64,000 nt of DNA from Bacteroides graminisolvens DSM 19988 = JCM 15093 (lineage in GTDB: Bacteria; Bacteroidota; Bacteroidia; Bacteroidales; Bacteroidaceae): assembly GCF_000428125.1 (NCBI RefSeq), contig NZ_KE386627.1:507375-571374 (forward strand). Reading direction: 5' to 3'. Each line of letters begins with the position of its first letter. The first letter of the stretch is position 1. Of this stretch, positions 27,604 to 36,906 are shown in pieces. Made by a program: the position numbers and the translations under genes. The notes under the pieces were generated by a model. That model saw only the letters and a list, made by a program, of their open reading frames with translations. It had not been told where the DNA came from and made no database searches.

Positions 27604-29484
27604 TTATTTCTTTAAGTATTGGTAAGCGGGCAACAAGCCGGCACGGTTCTTAATGCTGTCGTTTACCTGCGGGCCGTTATTGATCCATTCGTTACCCGGA
27701 CCGTTGGCGTTTTTGAGGTACTTATCACCTTCCGTCCAGTTGTCCTTCACGGTGATGAAAGAGGAACCTTCATCGGTGTAGAGGTAAAACCAGTGGTTGG
27801 GATCGTGCACATAACCGGGTTTGTAGATGCTGTGCACGCAGTTTTCCGTTACGTACGATTTGGGTTGCGAACCTAGCGTATAGATGCCTGCCACATCATA
27901 CATGTGTTTGGCGTAATGGTGAATGAGGTTGGCATGCACGCGGTTATTGCGCATGCAGTTCACGGTTTGGGTCCATCCCCACCCCAGACTGATGCCGCTA
28001 TAGGGAACTTCGCTTATTTCGTTGTGCTCTATGTTGATGTCGCGCACGTAACCGGCACAGATAGCCAGACAGCCCCAGTCTTCATTGGCTACTTCAGTGA
28101 AAAAGTTGTTGCTGATGGTTTGGTAGCTGCACAGCTCGCGTGCATCGGCAGGGTCGTAAGGCAGGTGGGTTTCGTGCGATGCCGGTGAAAAACTGCCAGC
28201 CAACAGGCCATTACCTGCAATGTCACGAAACAAACACCCTTCTACTTTGCCGCCTTTCACACCGTACACATAGTCTACTCCCGTGGAGCCAAGGTGTTCG
28301 AAGCTACAGTTCAGAAAGCTGATTTCTTGTGCTCCATTCACTTGCACAGCAGCAGCTGGACGACCCAGCCACCCTTGGTTATCGAGCAGGTGGTTCTGGT
28401 AATTGCGAACCATTTTGGGAGTTATCTGATAGCCGTCGGTGAGGTACATACCTGCTTGCAAGGGTACGTGTCCCTTTTCTGACGGACGCGTCCAAGTGGT
28501 GTACTGAAACGATACGTTTCTGAACGTAACGTGCTGCACGGGTCTGTCGAGCGTACCTTCTACCTGCACCAACGTTTCCACTGCGGGCACCACGGCTGTT
28601 GCCTTCGCTATGTCTTCTCCCTGACGGGGATAGTAATAAAGTTTGTGCGAACGAATGTCGTGATACCACTCTCCGGGACTGTCGAGCAGTTCAATGGCAT
28701 TGGTTAGGTAGAAAGCCGAATTATGACCGTCTGTTGTTACCATGGGGCGTGGCCACGGGTGTTCAAACTGTATGCGACTTTCGGGGTTGTGAAAGCGCAC
28801 AGCGGCAGAGTCACCATGAATTTCAATCGATTTGATGCGCAGGTTGGCCACACACCACATCTGGTGCAGTACCATCTCGGCAAAAGGGGCTTTGCGAATG
28901 CTTGCCACTGCCTGGGAGGGTACCCAGAGTATTTCGTTGATGGGGTCGTTGTTGATGATGCGGTGCATCTTCTCAAAATTGGCTACATCACGGGCGCGAA
29001 CAGCCTTTTGTCCGTTTACCCATAATTGGCGAAACGTAAGAGGTGTTCCGTTAAACATAGGTGCATCGGCTACCCAAAGCTTGCCTTTGCTCTTTTTCCA
29101 ACCACTCACCGATACGCCTCCGCTCAATATAGCCTGAGAGGTTTGCACGGCAGCATTCGTTGCTGCAACGGAAGTACCTGTCGTAGTAATGACGGTGGGT
29201 GAATCGGGTTTGCCGCTGTCTTCGGGACGGATAAATACCGGCTCGTAAAGGGCATGTTCACCCGGTGCAAGGTAGATGGTGATGCCACCTTTCACGGCAT
29301 CGGGCTGTGTACGTCTCAGCTCACGTGCCTGACGAAGGGCTGCCGTAAGCGTTTTCTTAGGGGCTGTCTGCGTACCTGCTGCACGGTCACTGCCCGCAGG
29401 AGATACCCAGATATCAAAAGCGCATACTCTTGCTGAGATCATCAGCAAGAGTATGACACAAAGAGATGGTATGTTTCGGTTCAT
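27604..29484 (-). CDS. GH141-like parallel beta-helix glycosidase (alpha-L-fucosidase candidate)
   Basis: The 626-residue secreted protein opens with a signal peptide and FDIWVSPAGSDRAAGTQTAP, followed by LTAALRQARELRR, the start of a right-handed parallel beta-helix. Repeating turns include HVTFRNVSFQYTTW, EISFLNCSFEHLGSTGVDYV and GKVEGCLFRDIAGNGLLAG. This matches the GH141 family, whose founding RG-II member (BT1002 by memory) is an alpha-L-fucosidase. I cannot assign the catalytic residues with certainty. It lies between the GH127 and GH78 genes, with 22-bp gaps on both sides, so it is in the same transcript. An alternative would be a xylanase-like GH141 member, but the context favours RG-II. 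Confidence 0.85.
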   Translation of the reverse strand: MNRNIPSLCVILLLMISARVCAFDIWVSPAGSDRAAGTQTAPKKTLTAALRQARELRRTQPDAVKGGITIYLAPGEHALYEPVFIRPEDSGKPDSPTVITTTGTSVAATNAAVQTSQAILSGGVSVSGWKKSKGKLWVADAPMFNGTPLTFRQLWVNGQKAVRARDVANFEKMHRIINNDPINEILWVPSQAVASIRKAPFAEMVLHQMWCVANLRIKSIEIHGDSAAVRFHNPESRIQFEHPWPRPMVTTDGHNSAFYLTNAIELLDSPGEWYHDIRSHKLYYYPRQGEDIAKATAVVPAVETLVQVEGTLDRPVQHVTFRNVSFQYTTWTRPSEKGHVPLQAGMYLTDGYQITPKMVRNYQNHLLDNQGWLGRPAAAVQVNGAQEISFLNCSFEHLGSTGVDYVYGVKGGKVEGCLFRDIAGNGLLAGSFSPASHETHLPYDPADARELCSYQTISNNFFTEVANEDWGCLAICAGYVRDINIEHNEISEVPYSGISLGWGWTQTVNCMRNNRVHANLIHHYAKHMYDVAGIYTLGSQPKSYVTENCVHSIYKPGYVHDPNHWFYLYTDEGSSFITVKDNWTEGDKYLKNANGPGNEWINNGPQVNDSIKNRAGLLPAYQYLKK

Positions 29485-29506
29485 ATTGTATGGTTACATT
29501 GACAAG

Positions 29507-31591
29507 TTATTTGCGTACCAAAGGCATCCAGACAGTCATTTCGGCCTTGCCTCTGTTTCCCCATGCGTAGTAAGGAATCAGACGGATGTTTACCGGTTTG
29601 CTGGTTTGCGACACTTCACGGTAAAGGGTATCTTTCCATGAATTGCGGGGTAGCAAACGGGCTGTTCCCTCCAAGGCTACTATCGGACTGCCGTCGATGG
29701 TGATCTTCTTCGGTGTTAACTGTATATCGGCAGGAATAAGCACATCGTCGATAGGCTGACCGCCTTCAATATCGATGCTTTCGAGGCAGTAAACCAGCGG
29801 TCCACGTTTCACTACAGTTTGGTTACGGGTTTCTTCCACCAAGGGGTTCGACTCAAGCAACTTCACGGTCATGTCCATCACAAACTCTACTTTATCGCCT
29901 TTCTTCCAAATACGGTTTACCTCGGCAAAGCTATCGGCTGAGAGATTGGTTTTCACTACCTCACCATTCACCTTGAGTGTAGCATGGTCGCACCATTCAG
30001 GTACACGCAGGTAAAGTGAGAAGGCTTTCTTCTTTGGAGCTTGTTCGATGGTGAGCAACACGGCACCATCCCACGGATAGTCTGTTACTTGTGTGAGTTT
30101 TACCTTGCTGCCGTCGGCCAGAGCTGTTTCCAGCTCACTGCCTCCGTAAAGGTTGCACCAGATGCCTTCTTTGCTCACCGTGTAAGCGTAGTTTTGTGCC
30201 TGACAAACGGTGCGCAACGTATTGGGAGGGCAACAGAAACAGCTGATGTATTCCATACGTTCCTTCGGCCAGCGAAGGGTATAAGGAAGATCGTTGCTGA
30301 TGCGCAACGGGTTGGTATAGAAGTAGCGCTTGCCATCCAAACTGACTCCGCTAAGCACGCTGTTATACAAACAGGTCTCTACTATTTCGGCATACTTGGC
30401 TTCACCGGTAGTTTGCAGCATGCGCCAGTTGAAGAGCATATTACCAATGTTGGCACAGGTTTCGTTGTGAGCGGTACTGTTGGGCAATTGAAACGGACGA
30501 CCGTAGCTTTGGTGTACCTTCTGTATGCTATCGGGCTCGTAGCAGGTTCCATCGGGTGAAGTGCCGTCATAAAGGGCTCCACAAGCTCCGGTAACGTACA
30601 TTTTTCGAGTCACAATGTCTTTCCAGATGCTTTGCAGGTTTTCCATCAGCAGCTTATCACCTGTTTCAGCATATACGTCGGCAACTCCTGCGTAGAGGTA
30701 GTTGGCACGAACAGCATGCCCCATGGCTTGTTTCTGCTGACTGAAGGGCACACGGTCTTGGTTGTCATCGGTTCCGTGCTCCACCATTCCACGAATCTCA
30801 ATGAGGTTCTGCGAAAGATCGAGGTAACGAGGATTGCCGGTGGCACGATACATCTCAACAACTCCCATGTAGTGCGACGGACAGATGGCGTTGCGCGCCA
30901 GTTCTGCCGATGCTGTTTCATAAAAATGACAAAGGAAATCGGTAGCCTTCACCGCTACATCAAACAGGGTTTTCTTTCCGGTAGCACGGTAATGGGTAAT
31001 ACCTGCCATCATCAGATGCCCCAGGTTATAGGTTTCAAAGTTCAAGCGGTTGGCAAAAGCACCTTTCTCATCCTCGGCTCCTACCTTGGTACCAATCACG
31101 GTATGATCGTGTTTCTTATGTGAATCGATGCCTTTGTTGCGTTCCTCAATGATGACGGGGGTATGAATGTAACCGTCTTCACGTTGTGCCAAAGTTATTT
31201 GTGCAATGGCTTTATCCATTAAGGTATTGAGCTTGGGGTCTTTGGTGACTGCATAAACAGATGCCACACCCTCCAGCCATTTATAGAAATCGCCATCGTG
31301 AAAGGGAGGTCCCCAGTGTTCGCCGGGACAAGTACCTGCTGCTATTTCAAAGTTACGGAAACCATGTGACACATCGGGGTTGTTCCAAGTGTTCCACATA
31401 CTGAGCAACATGGTATCTTTGCACACCGCAAAGCGGTCGCCCCAGAAGCCATTTGTCCACCGCACAGCACCCAGTTCAGTGTTGTGCATTTTGGCAAAGC
31501 GACTGTTGCTCATATCCGTCAGCCCCTTATTTTGTGCAGTAGTTATTGCTGCAAAAGCCGACAGTAAAAAAAGGAGTTGTATCTTCTTCAT
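29507..31591 (-). CDS. GH127 glycosidase (aceric-acid or beta-L-arabinofuranose releasing)
   Basis: The 694-residue secreted protein (signal MKKIQLLFLLSAFAAITTAQ) has the GH127 (formerly DUF1680) barrel: WTNGFWGDRFAVCKDTMLLS near residue 50, NETCANIGNMLFNW with E377, and the cysteine cluster CFCCPPN (C451, C453, C454). In GH127 enzymes such cysteines coordinate zinc and one serves as nucleophile, with a glutamate nearby. The C-terminus is a beta-sandwich. In the RG-II locus of B. thetaiotaomicron the equivalent enzyme (BT1003 by memory) releases L-aceric acid, one of the rarest plant sugars; this is the most likely role here. It is 23 bp downstream of the GH78-GH33 fusion gene. Confidence 0.88.
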   Translation of the reverse strand: MKKIQLLFLLSAFAAITTAQNKGLTDMSNSRFAKMHNTELGAVRWTNGFWGDRFAVCKDTMLLSMWNTWNNPDVSHGFRNFEIAAGTCPGEHWGPPFHDGDFYKWLEGVASVYAVTKDPKLNTLMDKAIAQITLAQREDGYIHTPVIIEERNKGIDSHKKHDHTVIGTKVGAEDEKGAFANRLNFETYNLGHLMMAGITHYRATGKKTLFDVAVKATDFLCHFYETASAELARNAICPSHYMGVVEMYRATGNPRYLDLSQNLIEIRGMVEHGTDDNQDRVPFSQQKQAMGHAVRANYLYAGVADVYAETGDKLLMENLQSIWKDIVTRKMYVTGACGALYDGTSPDGTCYEPDSIQKVHQSYGRPFQLPNSTAHNETCANIGNMLFNWRMLQTTGEAKYAEIVETCLYNSVLSGVSLDGKRYFYTNPLRISNDLPYTLRWPKERMEYISCFCCPPNTLRTVCQAQNYAYTVSKEGIWCNLYGGSELETALADGSKVKLTQVTDYPWDGAVLLTIEQAPKKKAFSLYLRVPEWCDHATLKVNGEVVKTNLSADSFAEVNRIWKKGDKVEFVMDMTVKLLESNPLVEETRNQTVVKRGPLVYCLESIDIEGGQPIDDVLIPADIQLTPKKITIDGSPIVALEGTARLLPRNSWKDTLYREVSQTSKPVNIRLIPYYAWGNRGKAEMTVWMPLVRK

Positions 31592-31614
31592 TATTCTGTT
31601 ATCCGAATGTTATC

Positions 31615-34600
31615 TTAAAACTTTTTAGGGTCAATCAATTGATATTTTATGCGCTGCCTGCGCCACGTATAAATGGCATGTACCTTGCCGTCACTACCTT
31701 GTATGATAGACGGGTACGAGTACTGGCTAATGGGACTGTCTTCCAGCACCAACACTTCTTTCCAGTTCTTACCATCTTTAGATACGGCCACGCTAAGCGG
31801 TGTGCGCACGCCTTTCGGTGTGCCGGGCAACGTACCGAAGTTGTTATATATAAGTAGATGGCGACCGTCTTTCAATGTTACGGCATCTGTACCGGAATTA
31901 TTATTGGGTACCGAAGTCAGTTCCAGTGGTGACCAGGTGTCACCGTTATCACTGCTCCAGGCCGTAGCGACTTTCCCGTTACGTGTACGGCAAAGTACTT
32001 GCAGCTTGCCGTTTTTGTGCTTCAGTATGCTGGGTTGAATGGCTTGCACCACATGCTTTTTCTGTTCGAAGTTCTCACCTGCTTCCATGTCTTCGGGACC
32101 ACTGGCTTTGCCTTGCAGCAAAGTGGGTAGTGCTTCAGTCGCTCCGATGGGGCCAACCATTTTCCATGTTTTGCCCAGGTCGTCGGAGATTTCAAAGTGA
32201 ACCTGCCAACCGCCACTGCCCTCCGTGCTCGACGGACAGATGATGCGCCCATTCACAAATTCGGGCTTGTTCTTTATCGGGCCCAGGAAACCTTCGGGAA
32301 GCGGTTCACGCTTACTCCATGTTTTACCACCGTCTTTAGAACGAACCAACCAGCCACTCCAGTCGGATACTTTGAGACCTATTTTAAAGAACAGCAATAA
32401 GTCGCCTCCGGGCACCTGAAACAGCACCGGATTCCAACATGCTTTGCGGAAAGTGGGACTAAACACACCATCGGCAGCCATTTGAGGGGCTGTCCACTTG
32501 TCACTTCCCTTCTCCTTGCGGCATACCCAGATGCAACAATCGGGATTGCGCTCTTTGGTTCCGCCAAAGAAAGAAGCGACTAAATCTCCTTGAGGAGTCT
32601 CCACGATGGTTGCTCCGTGACATTCGGGGAATGATGCTTGCTCGTACAAAAACTCATCCGACAAGATAGCCTTGCTTCGTGTGGGAATTTGCACACTATA
32701 ATGGTAAGTACCCGAACCAATTTGTTCCACCTTACCATTGGGTAAGTGCACTTCTGCTGTGGTATTAGCCGGAATCTCCACATCCCATTCTAAGTGAGTG
32801 GGAGTTTTGCTCCATTTGCTGACCACTTTTCCATAGGGTGTGATGTAGGATGCATCGACCTTGCTAAGCTCCTGAATCTCAAAATCCGGACGAAGCACGA
32901 TGTGTTTGAATGCTACCTGTTGCTTGTCGGAACGGATGCCCGCCAGGTTTTCGTAGCACCACACCATCAGGTCGCCCAACAACATGACGTGGTTGCCGCT
33001 GTTCATCTGCGGATTGGCTGTGTTGCCATTCCATAATTCCCAAATGGTAGTAGCACCGTTCTCAACCATGTAACCCCAACTAGGATATTTCTTGTTGGTA
33101 GCCAACAGATAAGCAATATCGGCACGTCCCATTTTGCTGAGCTCGCGCATGAGCCATTGCACACCAATTACGCCGGTGCTGATTTGCCCGTTGTTAGTGG
33201 TAATGATGGTCGTCACTACATTCTTTGCCACTTCTTCTACATACTCATGCGGAACCAGCTCGAATGCCAGAGGCAAAAGATTGGCCGTTACCGTATTGTT
33301 TCCGTAGTAAATGCTGTCCGGATACAGCGTATGTCCCGGTACTTTAGAAGTTCCCTTTTTAACCGTAAGGAAATGCTTGTTGAATGCAGTCTTTATGTTA
33401 GTTGCCAGTGCATCAAACTCAGCTACATCTTTGGTGAAACCTTGCAACGTGGCAAAGCGTTTCATTAGTTGCAGCATCTTATAATAGTAAGCGGTAGAGA
33501 TGAGCTTACCATCGGTTTGACGTTTCGGATCGCGGCTGTGAATCATGTCCAGTCCTTCGGGTGGCACACACCAGTCGCCATAGGTATCTTTGGTAACAAT
33601 ATACTCTTCCGTCATGTACTCCTTGCGCATGTGCTCCAGCCACAGCTTCATGGCTGCGTAGTTCTTCACAATGGGTTTGAGGTTGCCAAACTGAGTGTAG
33701 AGCATATCCGACGATAATAGCAGGGCTGCCGGCCAAGTCATGTTATCCGAATAATAGTTCCAGAAAGCAGGAGCCACATCGGGTATGCAACCGTCTTCAC
33801 GCTGTGCCTCGCGGATGTCGTCCATCCATTTGGCATAAAGCGGACCGTTTTCCATCAGGAAGCTCTCACCCAATGAACCGGTGGTTCTGTCGCCCAACCA
33901 AGGTTGGCGCTCGTTGCGTTGCGGACAGTCAACCGGCATTCCTTTGTAGTTACCGCGTATGCCCCAGAAAGCGTTGCGGTATATCTGGTTCAGCGTGCTG
34001 TTCGATGTAGTGAAAGAGCCGATGGTTTCCATCTCGTCGTTCACCACCTCGCCCACAAAATCATTCACGGTAGCATGGGAGTAACCCGTCACCTCCACGT
34101 AGCGGAAGCCGTGGTATACAAAGCGAGGAGCCCATGTACAACCTGCTTCATCGCCACGCACAATATAGGTATCGGTAACGCGCGCATCACGAAGGTTGGC
34201 TACATACAGTTCGCCGTCTTTCTGCAACAATTCGGCAAAGCGCAAACGAATAGAATCGCCTGCATTACCTTTCACTTTGAGGCGGATCCATCCTACCATG
34301 TTCTGCCCCATATCAAGAATATACTTCTTGCCCACTTGGGTGATAGATACAGGTTTCAGTGTGTCAACCACTTTCATGTTGGGCGACATGGCAGCACGAA
34401 GTGTTCCCATAGGCAAGCCCACACGTTGTGCAGACACCCAAGCAGCATCGTTGTAACCATAAGTAGCCCAGCCCTTTAGTTCCTTACGGGCATCATACTC
34501 TTCACCGTCGTATTCGTTGTTACTGCGTATGGGACCCTCGGCAGTGAGTTTCCACGACGGATCGCTCGCAATGGTTTCCGAGGTTCCGTCTGCGTATTCC

Positions 34601-35397
34601 ACAATGAGGTTCAACCTCATCTTGGGATAACCGAAGTTAGGAATCTTATAAGGTTTGTAGTTTTGACGCATGGTGTAGAAGCGTCCGTTACCCAAGGTAA
34701 CTCCCACCGCATTTTCAGACTGAAGCAAAGATGTTACATCAAAGCTGTTATACAAAACCGTTTTGCGGTAGTCGGTAGGTGCAGGAGCCAACACCTGATC
34801 GCCCACCTTGTGCCCGTTGATGTACAGCTCGTACAACCCCAAACCGGAGATGTGAACGGTAGCTTGCTTCACCGTTTTACCCAGCTTGAACTCCTTGCGA
34901 AGGTAACGTGCACTGAGACGACTCCATTGCGTGTCGCTATCCCAGGGGAACGTACCGTCATAACCAATCCAGCGACCTTTCCAGTTGTTCTCGGAAAGCA
35001 GTCCCATGCTCCAATGAGCCGGTTCGCTCCAACCCGTTTCGCCACGAGTAGTGTAGCTTTTTACCTTCCAATAGCATCTGACGTTGCTTTTCAACGCCTT
35101 GCCCGCATAAGAGACCCAAATGGATGCATCGGAGTTTACCTTACCCGAATCCCATAAATCACCCTCGTTCTTGTTGAGCTTCTCTAACGAAGAAGCCACC
35201 AGAACGTGGTAAGCAGTTTGCATCACATTGCGTTCGGCCGACACCAGTCGCCAGCTAAGGCGAGGCGTTTCTGCATCTATTCCCATGGGATTCACCATCT
35301 GCTCAGTGCGCAGGTAGGTGACATCCACCTTTGCCCAGGCTGCCAAAGGCAGCAACAAGGCAAACAGGAATGCGTATATCAATTTGTTGTTATGCAT
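31615..35397 (-). CDS. Two-domain enzyme: GH78 alpha-L-rhamnosidase fused to GH33-like (BNR) sialidase-type domain
   Basis: The 1260-residue secreted protein joins two enzymes. Residues about 20-905 are a full GH78 rhamnosidase: N-terminal beta domain VTYLRTEQMVNPMGIDAETP, acid-motif region PVDCPQRNERQPWLGD, and GATTIWELWNGN near the end of the barrel. From about residue 911 a six-bladed sialidase-like domain starts (ECHGATIVETPQGDLVASFF) and carries Asp-box motifs (SKDGGKTWS, SDDLGKTWK, SSDNGDTWS). GH33 members can act on other 2-keto sugar acids such as Kdo. RG-II chain C is Rha-alpha-1,5-Kdo, so one protein could remove both sugars in turn; this is inference from the pair of domains and locus. 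Gaps of 12 bp upstream and 23 bp downstream. Confidence 0.85.
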   Translation of the reverse strand: MHNNKLIYAFLFALLLPLAAWAKVDVTYLRTEQMVNPMGIDAETPRLSWRLVSAERNVMQTAYHVLVASSLEKLNKNEGDLWDSGKVNSDASIWVSYAGKALKSNVRCYWKVKSYTTRGETGWSEPAHWSMGLLSENNWKGRWIGYDGTFPWDSDTQWSRLSARYLRKEFKLGKTVKQATVHISGLGLYELYINGHKVGDQVLAPAPTDYRKTVLYNSFDVTSLLQSENAVGVTLGNGRFYTMRQNYKPYKIPNFGYPKMRLNLIVEYADGTSETIASDPSWKLTAEGPIRSNNEYDGEEYDARKELKGWATYGYNDAAWVSAQRVGLPMGTLRAAMSPNMKVVDTLKPVSITQVGKKYILDMGQNMVGWIRLKVKGNAGDSIRLRFAELLQKDGELYVANLRDARVTDTYIVRGDEAGCTWAPRFVYHGFRYVEVTGYSHATVNDFVGEVVNDEMETIGSFTTSNSTLNQIYRNAFWGIRGNYKGMPVDCPQRNERQPWLGDRTTGSLGESFLMENGPLYAKWMDDIREAQREDGCIPDVAPAFWNYYSDNMTWPAALLLSSDMLYTQFGNLKPIVKNYAAMKLWLEHMRKEYMTEEYIVTKDTYGDWCVPPEGLDMIHSRDPKRQTDGKLISTAYYYKMLQLMKRFATLQGFTKDVAEFDALATNIKTAFNKHFLTVKKGTSKVPGHTLYPDSIYYGNNTVTANLLPLAFELVPHEYVEEVAKNVVTTIITTNNGQISTGVIGVQWLMRELSKMGRADIAYLLATNKKYPSWGYMVENGATTIWELWNGNTANPQMNSGNHVMLLGDLMVWCYENLAGIRSDKQQVAFKHIVLRPDFEIQELSKVDASYITPYGKVVSKWSKTPTHLEWDVEIPANTTAEVHLPNGKVEQIGSGTYHYSVQIPTRSKAILSDEFLYEQASFPECHGATIVETPQGDLVASFFGGTKERNPDCCIWVCRKEKGSDKWTAPQMAADGVFSPTFRKACWNPVLFQVPGGDLLLFFKIGLKVSDWSGWLVRSKDGGKTWSKREPLPEGFLGPIKNKPEFVNGRIICPSSTEGSGGWQVHFEISDDLGKTWKMVGPIGATEALPTLLQGKASGPEDMEAGENFEQKKHVVQAIQPSILKHKNGKLQVLCRTRNGKVATAWSSDNGDTWSPLELTSVPNNNSGTDAVTLKDGRHLLIYNNFGTLPGTPKGVRTPLSVAVSKDGKNWKEVLVLEDSPISQYSYPSIIQGSDGKVHAIYTWRRQRIKYQLIDPKKF

Positions 35398-35409
35398 GAT
35401 AGCAAGAAT

Positions 35410-36879
35410 TTATTTATTCCATTTTTGCTGTGCATCGGGCAACTCAGTCCACCCCTTCTGCACATAATCTTTTGAAGCATCTACAGCAATGAGCACCTGA
35501 TCGTTGCCACTGATGTATCCGCTGTCGTGTTGGAAGTTAACCACCTTGCTGTCGAACTCGCCTACATACTCCAACTTACCTGTTTTGGCTGCGTACCACC
35601 ACACATTTTTGCGGGCACCGCTGATTTTGCTCAAGTCAATCTGCATGGGGCGACCGGTGTAGCTGTACACCATCAGGTAGTCGTTGCCACGCGTAGCAAT
35701 GGCACGATCGTAACGTTCTCCATTGGTTCCGGCAATGATGCTCTGATCGGGTACACGATCGAAGAACGGGAAGCTAAGCATCAGGTTCTTGATGTATTTC
35801 ATCTGGTTAAAGCCGGGATCGTTCAACGCTTCGTACCAAGGTTTCTTGGCTCCGTAAGCACCACCCACACCCGGACGGATAAACTGCATAATGGAATTGT
35901 GACCGTATGTATGTCCGAATGAACCGGCAAAAACCGACCAGTAAGCATAACGACGTACATCGTTGTCATTCCAGAGAGTTTCGTTGGGATCATGCAACCC
36001 TTGAGGAATTTCCTCGTAGATCGGTTCACCGTCGATAACCGGTTTCAGCGGTTTCTCAGCAAAGCTTCTGTCCACAAAACGCCAGTTATCTTCCTCGGTA
36101 TTCTCTTCAATGGGGTAATCACCATCGCCATTGCGTTGACCGTAACGACGGTGTCCGCTCTGGAACATGTTGAAGTCCAACCACTCAGCTTTGTTAAACC
36201 ACATAGCCGATGTGGTACGACCCCGCGGATGGAAAGTCATCAGGTGGTTTTTATCAATCGCACGGATGCTTTTGGCTAGTGCTTCCCATTCGGCAGTTTT
36301 CACATCGCCACGAATGTCGCCACCAATGAACCAAATAACATTGGGTTCGTTCTTGTATCTCTCTGCCAGGAATTTACCGTAAGCCTGAGCCTCTTTGACG
36401 CTCATCTGACCTTTGCTGACGGGAGTTCCCCAGATGCACACCATACCGATGTAGATACCTTTGTTGGCCGCTGTTTTAATGATATAATCCATGTGATCCC
36501 AGTAACCGTACACCCCTTTCTTGTTGATGTCTTTGAAGTTGAAACCATCAACCAACGAGTATTGTCCGTAGGCATTCATGGAGGGAACATTGTTCATGGT
36601 TTGCACCTGAACCACATTGTAACCTCTTTGTTTGCATTGTTCCAGATAATATTCCGCTTCATCGCGGTTCAGGCGTTCGGGCAAAAGCCATCCGGTTTCA
36701 CCCAACCAAAAGAAAGGCGCTCCGTTTTCATGTTTCAGGTAACGACCTTCTTCAGAAACAACCAATTTACCGTTACTCCAGGGGATGTACGTTTTCGCTG
36801 TTTTCTTCTGAGCCGACGCGTTACCGGCTGTTAACATCAACAAAAACAAGAAATACCAAAAAACATTTGTCTTCATCAT
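35410..36879 (-). CDS. GH140 apiosidase-like enzyme
   Basis: The 489-residue secreted TIM-barrel enzyme (signal to about residue 24, ASAQ) matches the family earlier named DUF4038, now GH140. Recognisable blocks are GRYLKHENGAPFFWLGETGW, QRGYNVVQVQTMNN and NVIWFIGGDIRGD, with putative acid/base D188, and PVIDGEPIYEEIP, with nucleophile E285. These positions agree, within one residue, with the D187/E284 pair I recall for the founding apiosidase BT1012. The enzyme cleaves the D-apiose to galacturonic acid link at the base of RG-II chains A and B, an essentially RG-II-specific reaction, so this gene is the strongest single argument for the substrate. It lies 12 bp before the GH78-GH33 gene and 27 bp after the GH95 gene. 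Confidence 0.92.
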   Translation of the reverse strand: MMKTNVFWYFLFLLMLTAGNASAQKKTAKTYIPWSNGKLVVSEEGRYLKHENGAPFFWLGETGWLLPERLNRDEAEYYLEQCKQRGYNVVQVQTMNNVPSMNAYGQYSLVDGFNFKDINKKGVYGYWDHMDYIIKTAANKGIYIGMVCIWGTPVSKGQMSVKEAQAYGKFLAERYKNEPNVIWFIGGDIRGDVKTAEWEALAKSIRAIDKNHLMTFHPRGRTTSAMWFNKAEWLDFNMFQSGHRRYGQRNGDGDYPIEENTEEDNWRFVDRSFAEKPLKPVIDGEPIYEEIPQGLHDPNETLWNDNDVRRYAYWSVFAGSFGHTYGHNSIMQFIRPGVGGAYGAKKPWYEALNDPGFNQMKYIKNLMLSFPFFDRVPDQSIIAGTNGERYDRAIATRGNDYLMVYSYTGRPMQIDLSKISGARKNVWWYAAKTGKLEYVGEFDSKVVNFQHDSGYISGNDQVLIAVDASKDYVQKGWTELPDAQQKWNK

Positions 36880-36906
36880 ATCATTCGCGTTTATTATTTA
36901 TTCTTT

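Noticed and set aside
31615..35397. True sialidase acting on host sialic acid
   Set aside because: Context is plant RG-II and the domain is fused to a rhamnosidase; Kdo or a related keto-sugar is more likely. Not excluded by sequence alone.
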